Assembly (NCBI GenBank): GCA_024220505.1
Contig: JAKZZE010000008.1
Span: forward strand, 1,488,001-1,552,000
Direction: 5' to 3'
DNA length: 64,000 nt
From: Rhizopus arrhizus
Lineage: Eukaryota > Mucoromycota > Mucoromycetes > Mucorales > Rhizopodaceae
The notes under the pieces were generated by a model. It was not told the DNA's origin, did not search any database, and saw only the letters and a list, made by a program, of their open reading frames with translations. The translations under genes were made by a program, and so were the position numbers. Below, one piece after another: positions 11,563-21,721 of this stretch. Each line of letters opens with the position of its first letter. Position 1 is the first letter of the stretch.

Positions 11563-13631
11563 AGACCTACTGATCCGCATGGTGCGTTGTTTAAGGGAAA
11601 GGCCCTTGTGTAATAAAATCTTCATTTCATCCGCTTGTTTGGCATCGGATAGTCTTGCTTCAAGGGATGTAAATGAGAAAAATGATTTATTAGTCGAATT
11701 AACGAGGGTGGATGGAAACACATAAAGTACAGTAAATTTATAAATGAGTATATATGGGTGCCATATCGAATCTGATATTAAACCTTTTCTTCAGGTATGA
11801 TCTCTTATATCAGTGCAGCAGAACAGAACATTACTTCCAATCATAAACTTCATGTTTTTCAACGAGAAGCAATTCTGAACAATCCTTCAAGCTTGTCCCC
11901 CTTCAAAAGTAGACCAAAGCCTATACATATATTCAAGATGGTTTAAAAATTTTCTCTTTACTTTCTACCCCTTTTATTATATACCCTTTTCTTTCTACTG
12001 TTTTTATTCAATTCCAACAAATCATTTTAAATTCAATCAAAATCATTTTATTGTAAGAATTTTCCAAAATTTGGACAAAAAAAAGTTCACCTATTCATAA
12101 AGAATTCTAAATACATGAACAATAAAGCCATTATTTAACGAAGTTACTTCCGATGGCATTACATTCACCATATATTGCTTGGTTGGTTGAATACTTATAT
12201 ATCTTGAAAATAAAATGTTCGGAATGAATCCTAGTAAGCAAGAGCAGAACTGGTTTTCTAGGATCGGTCTCTAGCATACATCAAAAGAGCCAAAACCATC
12301 AATCTTTTTCAAGAGCCTTGCTACATTTTCTTCATTATATTCTTCAGAGAAGAACATCCAAATGGTTTGCTCGCATGTGATGTTTATTTTTTTGGGAGGG
12401 TTGAAAAAGAGGTAATTTTTTACTGACAACAGTATATAAAATGTCGCCCTCTTTATCTATCAATATTTCTCAATGCCAATGGGTTCTTTTTCTTTTATTG
12501 CTCCTTTTATTTTGTATATTCATATCAAAATTCATATTATCCGATAGTTAATCTAAAGTTGACCCAAATTTGATTACTCTGAGACAATATAGTAGAATAG
12601 ATTAACGACAATGGTGAGGAATGGCTCTTTTGATTGCCCTTGAGATTATCACCAGTGTAACATACACACATTGTGTGGCAAAACACGAAAGTAATGTCCG
12701 ATATATTAATGAAAATCTGAATTCATCGACATGTACTGTATCATGTTCATCAAAATCTCTCAGAATAATAAAAGTATAAACTTCCAATACAATACGTTGA
12801 ATACGTTTCAATACCAAGTTTTTCTACTGCGTTTTACAGAATGAAAGTTAACAAATAAAAAAGGAGACTTAACCTGGTTTTGTATTACTTTAATGAACTG
12901 GTTTCAAGTTACTAAATACTTTTAATGAGGTGCTCCCAGTCCTAAAACCAGGAAAGGGACAAAGATGACACAATACACGCTGGGAAAAAAAAAACTTTTT
13001 TTCTGCAAAATTTCAAAAACACTATTAAAAATAGTACGACTTTTAGCCGAGTTTTTAAATCCTTACCTATTGCATGGCTACCCTAATGGTTCTAGAATAT
13101 CTAATTTGGCTGAGATACTGTAGTTGTAGAATAAAATCCGACATTTTCTTTCCCTACAAACTTGCCAGTAAATCAATTCTGAAGCATGAAGGAACAAGAC
13201 AACCCCTTTAGTTGAACATGAGTCAATATACCAGAAATTCGGTATCTGTCTCATATGGGATTTACTGTGCTACATCACACATAGTCCCTCAGAATATTCT
13301 GTAATGTTTTATTACAAAAAAGACAAACAAAACCCCAAATATGTGCATCATATTATTTGGTAACTGTTTCAATTTCCCTTATAAGTCAGAATATGAATGC
13401 CGCAAAATTAATGTAACATTGCCTTGGCATTTCTGCGCGACAACTATTCGGGGATTTTTGCATGAACAAAAATTGATGCCTTGATATATTACATACTAGC
13501 AAAGCTTATGTATCAATAAATTTCCATTATTAATTGCAACTGTTTCTCATATTATTTGTTTTACGTTCAACAAACCTACTCTCACCTTACTGTTTCATTT
13601 GCAAACTGAGATACAATGCTAAATCAACCCA
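11144..13631. other. Gene desert, right part
   Basis: AT-rich sequence with an A31 run (11531-11561). Open frames at 11236-11478 and 11492-11725 are short and partly homopolymer-derived, and I do not support them. The last few hundred bases form the upstream region of the polygalacturonase gene. Confidence 0.45.
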
Positions 13632-13637
13632 TATAAA
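13632..13637 (+). promoter_or_regulatory. TATA box of the polygalacturonase gene
   Basis: TATAAA occurs in the context acccatataaaagcaagcc, 72 bases upstream of the ATG at 13704. It is followed by a short A/C-rich leader (cttcatcaaactcaattgtt). The position fits a core promoter of a strongly expressed gene. Confidence 0.6.
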
Positions 13638-13703
13638 AGCAAGCCTTTTTTCGAGAAAATAAAACTTCATCAAACTCAATTGTTCAATTAGCCTATTTTA
13701 ACA

Positions 13704-14905
13704 ATGGTTCAATTCCTCTCTTTAACTTCCTCTGTTGCCGCCCTCTTGTTGCTCTCTCTCGGTATCAACAATGTTGCTGCTGCTACTGAATGTGTTGTAG
13801 CCAGAAGTGGTGGGGATGATGCCAACAACATTATTTCTGCCTTCAACAAGTGTAAGAATGGTGGTACTGTTACCTTCACCAAAGGCGTTACCTACAACCT
13901 TAAGAGCATGATCGAAATTACCGGTCTCAAGAACGTCAACATCAACTTTGCTGGTGGTATCAACTTGCCTGCCCGTGCTAGCAAGTTCCAAGGTCAAAAC
14001 CACTACATTCAACTCAAGGGTGATAATGTCAACATGTATGGTGGTGGAACCATCAACGGTAACGGTCAAGCTTGGTAAGTTTATTTCATTTCACATTTCA
14101 CAGTTGCTAACTCAGTCACTATAGGTACGATGCTGGTGACCACACTGCTCCTACCGTTATCCGCTTCGCCCTTACAAACTCCAAGGTCAGTCACTTCAAC
14201 ATCGTCAATGCTCCCAGAGCCCACATGGGTGCTACCAATTCCAAGAACCTTGTCCTTGACAACATTACCCTCAAGACTGCTTCCACCAGCAGCAATCTTG
14301 CCAAGAACACCGATGCCTTGGACGTCTCCTCTTCTGAAGGTATCATCTTCCAAAACTCTCAGCTGACTATCGGCGATGACTGTCTTGCTATCAATGGTGG
14401 CGTTACCAACTTGACTGTCTACAACGTCATCTGTAACGGTGGCCACGGTTTCAGCGTTGGTTCTCTTGGTAAGGGCGGCAAGTCCGAAACTGTCAAGACG
14501 GTTCGTATCACTGACAGTACCTGTAACAACTGTCAGAACGGTATCCGTATCAAGACCTGGCCCGGTGGAAAGGGTTCCGTTTCTGATGTCAAGTATACTA
14601 ACATGAAGCTCAACAATGTTGATAACCCTATCCTTATCACCACCCACTACTGTGACAAGAACCAACAAAGCTACTGTAACGGCAATGATGCCAGCTCTTT
14701 GTCCATCAGCGACGTTACCATCAGCGGCGCCACTGGTTCTGTTTCCTCCAAAGGTAACCCTATCGTTAGCATCAACTGTTCTACCAAGACACCTTGTAAG
14801 AACTTTAGCATTTCCGGTGTCAACATCAGCAAGTCTTCCAAGACCAAGAAGAACGTCTGTACCAACTTGCAAAACTCTAGCAAGTTCTCTGTCTGTTCTC
14901 AATAA
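13704..14905 (+). CDS. Secreted polygalacturonase (GH28 pectinase)
   Basis: It hydrolyses alpha-1,4-galacturonosyl bonds of pectin outside the cell. Two exons (13704-14074 and 14125-14905) with a 50-base intron give 383 residues, the usual size of Rhizopus polygalacturonases. A signal peptide ([20 protein letters not shown], cleaved near AAA/TEC) starts the protein. The GH28 catalytic motifs are all present in order: [24 protein letters not shown] and RIKTW. Parallel beta-helix repeats rich in N, G, S and T fill the rest, with a cysteine-rich C-terminus ([13 protein letters not shown]). Codon use is markedly C-ending and more GC-rich than nearby DNA, as in highly expressed secreted enzymes. 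Endo versus exo action cannot be settled by eye. The gene stands alone between a gene desert and a transposon. Rhizopus genomes are known to carry many paralogues. Confidence 0.95.
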
Positions 14906-15652
14906 GCTAATACGGACCATTAATTCTACATTGCAAGAGTATTTAAATATTCTATTTATCTTTAGCATCTCTTTGAATAAAATTCAAATGTTTTAAAACA
15001 TAAAATTAAGCCAGGTCTTTATATCCACTAGAATTGTGTTTTTGAGTAGAAGCCAAGCTTTGAAATATTACAAGAGATGCAGTAACATTCATGGTTTGAG
15101 ATTAGATTCTGGTTTTATCAACATTATCTAAATCGTGTATCCAAAAAAATCCATTTGTTGTAAGCTTTTGTCTAATCTTGAACAAAGCCAAAAGCAGATG
15201 AATGTTGTAGTTTTGAATTCTGAGGGTCCTAAAGTAGAAGTGGCTATTGAGAATGACCTGTTTTCAAATAAAACATGTTTTAATTAAAAGTTGAAAAAAA
15301 TGATTAATCTTTATGCTGTTGATAAACCATTTATTGACTGCAAAGAGATTCTCCAAGAAATCCAAAATGAAAGCCTCTCATTTTCTGGTTTGCTAAATCT
15401 ATAAGCTGGTATAGCACTCTTATTATACTCAATTTAAATACATTACAGAAATGCTATTCTTTTCATAAAAACTCCCTGTTTTCTCAGGTCACTTCTTGCT
15501 GAAGAAAAAACAATATATATCTTGTTGTTCTATGGTAATTGCTCAAGCAAGTAGATTGGCCATAGCAAAGTATTTTAGTCCAAGTAAAGCATGTTTTAAG
15601 GTCCGCTGGTTTCAGTCTGTGAAACTTTTAGCAACAATGGAAAATTCAGGTA
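14906..15652. other. Spacer between polygalacturonase and transposon
   Basis: AT-rich sequence with an AATAAA-type sequence near 14978 that could serve as a polyadenylation signal. No coding sequence is supported. Confidence 0.45.
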
Positions 15653-15785
15653 CAGCGCTCACGGCTTCAAATTGCGTCCAAAAAAAATTCATTGCGTATC
15701 TTTAATTTTCAAACAGCGCATATTTATTTGGTCAAATTGCGCACTTGTGATTTCTCAAACTGCGCTAATAAAAAGTCAAACTGCA
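15653..15785 (+). repeat. Left terminal inverted repeat with phased iterons
   Basis: It pairs with 19171-19304. Inside it a short word ending in TGCG or CAGCG recurs at intervals of about 20-23 bases: caaattgcg, cattgcg, caaacagcg, caaattgcg, caaactgcg, caaactgca. The spacing is about two helical turns, so six sites would sit on one DNA face, as expected of transposase-binding iterons. Confidence 0.9.
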
Positions 15786-15935
15786 TTTTGGGCAAAGCAG
15801 TGTATATTAGTGTCATCAAAGGATAGTAGGCTCAACAAGGGTAAATTAAAACACCATCCATTATTGGATATTATAATTGCTATCACAAGCAATGAAAAAG
15901 TCATGTTATGTGATGATGAACTATAATAAAATTGT

Positions 15936-17268
15936 TTATTTAAATTTTCTATTATAGTGACTTCGTAGACTCTCACTAGTATTGAATTGCTTAATTGACT
16001 CAATATTTTCAAGATGTCCTGTTTTGAAGCATTCTTTCCAATTGATTCTCGTTGTTTTTTTGAAACGTTGGACGAAATCATATAATTCTGCATTATCCAC
16101 TTCATTCTCAAGTTCTACAGTGCTTAGTTGTCTTCTTTTGTTGAGATAAACCAAAGGAGGAGTCTCTTCAATTGGCGTTGTTTCGATTGCTTCACAGTAT
16201 TTTCTTTTCTGTCGTTGCAAGAATTCCAAAGTAGCTTCCACATAGCTTAATGACTTTTTTTTTGACGCTTCATCTCCTTTTTCCAGGCATTGTTTTATCT
16301 TGTGCAATTGAATTTCACTAATACTACAAATTTTATCTATAGCCTCCAATTTTTCAGCTTCTTCCCCAATTAACTGGTCAAGATTATCATGCGCAATTGA
16401 GTATAGTAATTTTACTAAAGAATCATTCCTTCCATATTCTAAAGTACTAATCGACAAAGATTGAGAGCAGAGGAAATAACCGATTGCTCGCAAAGGGTGC
16501 AATGTGTTTTCTTCTTGATTCATTTGTAAAGTTGAAGATGTCAGCAGTAAACAGCGTTCGGCCCATCCAAGGCTCGGTATTTGTCTAGCAAAGGGAAATT
16601 CACTATCGACAGCCTTGCTCTGTAAAGATAATGTTACATTTGCGATTCCAAATATCACAATAATAGGAAGCTTGTTGTAACGGTTGTATATGAGTGTGCA
16701 ATAGTGGATGGCTCGCGTCAAGAATTTGTCGTCTACTTGATTTTGTATCTCTATCAGTATGGGAAGAAATGAACTCAAGGGATCGCGAGGAGCATAGAGA
16801 ACGTCGCATTTTTTCCCTGTTATAAATTCTGTAGACGCTGGAAAATAACTATCTTCCGCCGCTTCTGGTGAGATATTTGGTACTTATAATATGAAAACAG
16901 TAAGAAGTCAATAGCTAACAACTACTATTTATTAAGAAAAAGGAGAGGAACCAATAATTTAGAATGAACTCTGGATTATATTGTCTGACTATTAATTATA
17001 TAGTCTGACGTAGGCTGGGCTGAGATCAGTCATAAAATAATAAATAAAGACATCATTAATGACCAAACACGACATCTGGTACGAGAACGTTTGATAACAC
17101 ATTTATCACTTGTTTGTCAGTTAATATCAGTTTGCTTATTACATCAGTTCCTGGCCTGTGATGGTAAGGTAGGAGGCGATCATTGTCATCTAAACAATTT
17201 TACGTAAGAGAATATTCATTTTTATAACATATTTACTTACCTTTTTCACTGTTGAAATAGTCGGGCAT
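15936..17268 (-). CDS. PD-(D/E)XK nuclease-like protein (Rpn/PDDEXK_2-like) carried by the transposon
   Basis: Three exons (17268-17241, 17189-17064, 16864-15936) join in frame to 360 residues beginning MPDYFNSEK. The first intron is canonical (GTAAGT to TTTAG). The second donor is weak (GTCATT) but joins ...VPDVVF to EAAEDSYFPAS in phase. The core reads KKCDVLYAP, then LPILIEIQNQVDDKFLTRAI, HYCTLIYNRYNK and LPIIVIFGI. An Asp, a hydrophobic beta strand with E-x-Q, and a following helix with conserved Arg and Tyr form the layout of Rpn/YhgA-type PD-(D/E)XK nucleases. The upstream segment DVISKLILTDKQVINVLSNV matches the D-x-x-(F)K-x-L helix that opens that domain. The C-terminal half is helical and charged (LEFLQRQKRKYC) and has no domain I know. 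Function in transposition is inferred only from its position inside the TIRs. A host gene captured by the element is an alternative. Confidence 0.6.
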
Positions 17269-17457
17269 TATTATTTTTGAAAAACGAAGAAAAAGCGTAT
17301 CGTAGCGTATCGTAGCGAATCATATATTGTCATAAAAAAGCTGATGTTTTTTAAAAAATTGAATATCAATATATAATAAAAATAATGACAGAAAGTGAAG
17401 AGGAAAGTTTTACAAAGATATTTTAAATAAAGAAGTAAATAAATTGATAGCAAATGA

Positions 17458-17739
17458 ATGCCTATTTCTAAATACGAACTGGATCATAGATCAGAATTAA
17501 AAGATGTAAAATTTATAAGGTTTATTAAAGATGTATTGTTGGAACAATTAGGTTATATACCAGTATTTTATTTTTTAAATGTTATATACGGATCAATTGA
17601 ATATCTAGGCCCATATAGAGAAATTGAAAAAGGTTTATTAATTTTACATCATATTGTTAGTGGGTTGTCAGGAAGAAAAATGCATCAGTTTATTTCATAT
17701 ACTACATATTATGAATTATATAAAAGATTTATCTTTTAA
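17458..17739 (+). CDS. Small plus-strand ORF inside the transposon, unknown function
   Basis: A clean ATG begins MPISKYELDHRSELKDVKFI, and the frame ends four bases inside the end of the convergent transposase frame (17736). It encodes 93 residues of helical character, including FIKDVLLEQLGYIPVFYFLN, LLILHHIVSGLSGRK and YTTYYELYKRF. The codons are very AT-rich. It starts about 190 bases from the divergent nuclease-like gene. The shared upstream region contains a tandem word cgtatcgtag near 17295. I do not recognise the family. It may be the N-terminal helical part of another transposon's protein or a third element gene. Confidence 0.35.
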   Translation: MPISKYELDHRSELKDVKFIRFIKDVLLEQLGYIPVFYFLNVIYGSIEYLGPYREIEKGLLILHHIVSGLSGRKMHQFISYTTYYELYKRFIF

Positions 17740-19084
17740 ATCGGTATATCATTTAAGCATTTCTCAAACACGTTAACAGAGTGTTGAATAAAGTTTTTCA
17801 TATGCTGTGCAGGAACAGCATCGCAAGCCTCGCTTATTCTTGTCTTGAGGTCCTCTGTATTACCAAATTGGCTTCTTCTTACTTTGTGTTTGACGCTTGC
17901 CCAAAACTGTTCAATAGGGTTAAGTTCTGGTGAGTACTTCGGGAGATAAACACACTTATAGCCTCTATATTCAATCATCTTGTCAATCTCTCCACTCTTT
18001 TTGTCATGAATAGGCGAGTTGTCCATAACCAAATAAAATCCTTTCATTTCCGGATACTTGTCCATCTCATCCAACGTTAAGTTCATAAATCTATCGTAAT
18101 GACCTGAATTGGTGCCACCTGTTGCTGGTTTTTTCGCTGCTGGACTTTTTCTTTTGCGGCTTCCTGCAACTTTTATTCTTTTTGATTTTAAAGGAACTCT
18201 GATCTCCATGTTGACGACTCCCATAGGACATATTGCACCAAGAATCGTATGGCTTATAGCCCTTGTTGTTGGCGTAGTAATTATGACTGGTGTACCTCGA
18301 GCAGATCTAGCTGTTGGTGGCCTCATATTAATGTCGAAAGCGCTTTCGTCAATAAAGACACAATTACTATTGAAATCCATATCTGTTTTCGACCAAGTTT
18401 TCACCCAGTCGTGTCTTTCTTTACGAGTATTATCAGTGTTTCTTGCATGTGGATGGCGGGTAACTTTTTTTATTGTTAAATTACAATCCTCTCTAATGTA
18501 CTTTCCCACAACAGTCTCTTTCAAGGAGAAGTTTTCGAAGTTTTCTGTAAGGCCATCAATTGCATCTTTAACTCGAGCTGAAGGATACTCATCAAAATAA
18601 TCAAGAAGAAAAGCTTTATGCTTCTCCTGTAGCTGACCTGTACCAATTTTGTTCTGATTCGTTTGCTTTTCGTATATATTCCAGTTAGGATCTTCCTTCA
18701 TTCTTGCAGACCACGCTTGCCCTGTACGTACTTTCACTCCCGCTCTCCGAGCCGATTCAGCTGCGTTTAACAATTTTATCTTGTGAAGATATATAAATAA
18801 CGTTTTTTGGTCATCAGAATATAGATTTTTTTTATTATTGCTTTTCGTTTTTTTTTTTCTCTTCAAGGTTCTTCTTCTATTGTTTTCATTTTTTCAACAA
18901 AATCCGGACTGTCTAAGTCCATTTCCGGCTGTACTTGCTTATTCAAATAGCGTGTTAGGTTGGTTAGGTTCTCCAAATTATGAGGATCAACTTCCTCATC
19001 CCAGTCCATTGCTTCATTCCCGCTCTCATCAAAAACATTTCCTTGACCATCTTCAAAAATAATTTTTCCTTTTATTGAGTACAT
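17736..19084 (-). CDS. Tc1/mariner (IS630-like) DD36E transposase in two overlapping frames
   Basis: It encodes the DDE enzyme expected to cut and paste the element. The first frame starts at ATG 19084 (MYSIKGKIIFEDGQGNVFDE), is acidic, and stops at TGA 18865-18863. The main frame, shifted by -1, opens at about 18888 and runs to 17736. It has an HTH region (LLNAAESARRAGVKVRTGQAW) and a second DNA-binding segment (EKHKAFLLDYFDEYPSARVK). The catalytic residues lie in VFIDESAFDIN, FYLVMDNSPIH and SPELNPIEQFW, with 36 residues between the second Asp and the Glu. There is no ATG at the start of the main frame. A single-base indel or ribosomal frameshifting must join the frames. I see no good slippery heptamer, so a mutation is more likely. 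The catalytic core itself looks intact. Confidence 0.85.
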
Positions 19085-19170
19085 GTTATCGATCTGATAT
19101 TTGCTTTTAAAGAAATAATAGCTTATGAAAAAGGTACGAATAAAAGTAATGCAATTTGAGTTGTAAAATA

Positions 19171-19304
19171 TGCAGTTTGACTTTTTTATTAGCGCAGTTT
19201 GAGAAATCACAAGTGCGCAATTTGACCAAATAAATATGCGCTGTTTGAAAATTAAAGATACGCAATGAATTTTTTTTGGACGCAATTTGAAGCCGTGAGC
19301 ACTG
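19171..19304 (-). repeat. Right terminal inverted repeat with phased iterons
   Basis: This is the inverse of 15653-15785 with one substitution (CAGT for CAGC) and one additional A. One more degenerate unit (gcaatttgagttgtaaaata) lies just inside at about 19150-19170. Confidence 0.9.
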
Positions 19305-19306
19305 TA

Positions 19307-20770
19307 TTTAATTTCTTTTCCTTTTATATGCTGTCATTTTATTGCTCTTTTATGTATTAGAGCAGTATTTTCAGTCTTTTTGATTCATTTGACTCTTTTT
19401 TCTTTGATTTTGTACGTTTGGGCTACACATACATATTTTCCGACAACCAATAAAGTTGATAATTCCATTATTGTTCGATGACTGTTGTCTTTCGAAAAGC
19501 TTAAAGTTATTTTCATAAACAATGATCAATTGTAATTCTTTTGATGTTTTTGTTGTTTCTAAACTTCTGGATTTGTCTGCCATTGCTATTGATTTTTTAT
19601 TACCTAATGAATTCTTTCAAATCAGCAATATTGGTGGGTAAGAAGGCAAAGTCGAAAGAGGCAAGACAGATAGTATCGTTATAGCAATAAATTGAAGTAT
19701 ATCTATTCAAATAAATATAAATACATTTAGATTAAAGTTCCATAATAATTGCTTACGTTTGATGTTTCCATGCACATTATTCAATAAACACTGCATTTTG
19801 ATCTGATAGATCTCTGTGATAAAGGCGAATTGGCATTACTGCATACATATACCTTACTGGTGAGAAAAGGCTCATAATGGACATTGATCCTACGTTGAAT
19901 TTATGACAAGATCCAGCAATAATGAGATCATCTTCTTTCATATTTTTTTATTTATGTTTGATATGCTGATAAAATACTGACGATATAATCTGCAACGTGA
20001 TTAAAGATGAGTGCTAATACGAACCCTTACTTGCACAAAAAATTTGATGTTATCATAAAATTTGCTGTCAAGCACAGGCAACAAATGAAACTTGGCTTTT
20101 CAATATTTTGTGTGCTGGTTCAACTAAATAAATTCTGGCTTCTGCCGACAGCACCAGCTTATAAGGTATTATTGTGTTTTTTCATCAAACGCATCTGTAT
20201 AATTTATGGCTACATGCTATAGGCTGTTAGGCAATAACAAAGCATGGTTAATAAACACACCAATCATTGTCTTTATACAACTTACAATTGGCTGTAAAAA
20301 CGACGTTGTTGGCTAATTAAAAAATGATAATGATTGATTGCAGCCAGACTGAAACATCTGTTGTTTGTAAAGTGTTTTTTTTTAAAATCAATATACTATC
20401 ATATCATTAAGGTATGAAGAGAGCATGAGAAAAACACACAAGATCAAGTATTATAGCTGTTAATTATACGATAAAAACTGTACAGGCACATATTACAACG
20501 AGAGCTATTTTAAATGCAATGACTATGTTATCAGCTTTGATGATTTTAAAATGAGTTCAAGTAAAGGGTCCTTTCTTTTCCAGTTATTACAATGAGCAAA
20601 AGACCATTATGGGTTGATTCACTGGAGAAAAGAGGTGGCCTTTCACGCTGGTAACTGGACTGAATCTGAAATGCGGCGTTCAAAACATCGATTTCCAAAT
20701 TAGTTTAAAAGAAACTACGCAGTAATATTCTAAATCTTTATACGATTAAACAAGTTTTATTTATTAAACC
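19307..20770. other. Intergenic region right of the transposon
   Basis: AT-rich. Short ORFs (19371-19583 and 20007-20222) have no recognisable features. I see nothing else to annotate. Confidence 0.4.
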
Positions 20771-20941
20771 CAAGTGGGCACGCAGTATTTTTATACTAAT
20801 TTTGCCCGGGTCAGTTCAAAGAGTGAAAGAAGTATCTAAAAACCCCTCTGGGATTGAGGGTAAAAAAGTTATAGTTTGAAGAAAGGGGACAGAGAAATGG
20901 ATCCCAGAAAGAGAGGCTATTGAGAAAACAGTAAGTAGAGC
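20771..20941 (-). repeat. 3' flank of the ORF1-like gene, copy C of the dispersed repeat
   Basis: It contains gcccgggtcagttcaaag and aaaaacccctctgggattga, matching boxes in copies A and B. It lies directly downstream of the minus-strand gene at 20942-21721, so the boxes probably mark the 3' untranslated end of that element. Confidence 0.5.
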
Positions 20942-21721
20942 TCATGTGTTTTTGACGGGAAAGAGCTCAGGAAAGTCGCCACGATCTATATATCTTTTGT
21001 TAGCGAAGAAACTGGCTACAGTCCGCTTGATAGGGCCTCTAAGGTGATCGAGAGCACGAAGGATACGACACAGAAACAGGCCACGTGCGGCGCACGTCCT
21101 GTCCGCTTCGTCATAGTCGTCGTATTTAGGATCACGAAGGTTTGAGGGGTCTAAAGGATCATAATCATCTTGAATGGGGATCTCAAATTTCTTTAATAGC
21201 GAACGGAGCTCAGTTTCGTAATCATTATGAATTAGGAGGGCAACAAGGTCGCGGTCGGGGTAATGAATGTTGAGGATACGCCTGGTGTTAATATTCAATT
21301 GTCGCAGACGAGAGCGTATTTGACCTATAGGAAGGCGGCGGCGTATAGGCAGGTATAGGAACTTGTAGCCATGGTTGGTCGAGCGAACACTGAAGGTGCC
21401 AGCAGCAGCCATTTGACTAGGAAGGGGCGTGGAAGCTTTAAGCTTGGCAGCTTTCTGAGGAAGAGAAGAACCTAAATCGGAAAGTGGAGGACGTTTCTGA
21501 GGAGACTTGGGTTACGATGAGGTTTCGGAAGCCAGTGAGGGAGACGTAAGTGGAGGAGATACCGGTGGAGAGGATACTAAAGTGGAAGCGGGTTTCTTAG
21601 AAGCAACAGCGTTGGATGCATGAGCTAATCGCTCAAGGAGGGAAGCGTTTTGTTGCTTGAGTCGGGTGATTTCAGCCTTAGCTGCAGCGGGTTCTGCTTG
21701 TAGCTGCTTTACAGTTGGCAT
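20942..21721 (-). pseudogene. Repeat-family ORF1/gag-like gene, broken by one stop codon
   Basis: A 260-codon frame begins MPTVKQLQAEPAAAKAEITR and is interrupted by a single in-frame TAA at 21514-21512 (probably CAA or TCA before). It then resumes through PKSPQKRPPLSDLG to the end at LFPVKNT. The N-terminus is a coiled-coil heptad run (AEITRLKQQNASLLERLAHA) and is followed by a Ser/Pro linker. The C-terminal domain includes FLYLPIRRRLPIGQIRSRLR and DLVALLIHNDYETELRSLLK. The layout resembles ORF1-type proteins of non-LTR elements: coiled coil, linker, then a small alpha/beta domain. No reverse transcriptase follows. Shared 3' boxes with other loci support a mobile origin. Calling it ORF1 is inference. 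Confidence 0.55.

Larger units (their letters stand above)
15653..19304. mobile_element. 3.65-kb Tc1/mariner-like (IS630 superfamily) DNA transposon with long TIRs
   Basis: The ends are CAGCGCTCACGGCTTCAAAT and its near-perfect inverse (reading CAGTGCTCACGG inwards from the right). Both are flanked by TA, the Tc1/mariner target-site duplication (15651-15652 and 19305-19306). Terminal inverted repeats are 133 and 134 bp, with one mismatch and one extra A, so the insertion looks young. Cargo on the minus strand is a transposase (17736-19084) and a PD-(D/E)XK-like gene (15936-17268). A 93-codon ORF (17458-17739) lies on the plus strand. Carrying more than one gene is unusual for this superfamily. 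Confidence 0.88.

Noticed and set aside
12553..12572. aagttgacccaaattt, similar to the element end at 25053
   Set aside because: Only about 12 bases agree, with no iterons or partner end nearby.
14081..14968. 295-codon minus-strand frame opposite the polygalacturonase
   Set aside because: It is the antisense shadow of a strongly codon-biased gene. Its Val/Asp/Gly-rich translation is typical of such shadows.
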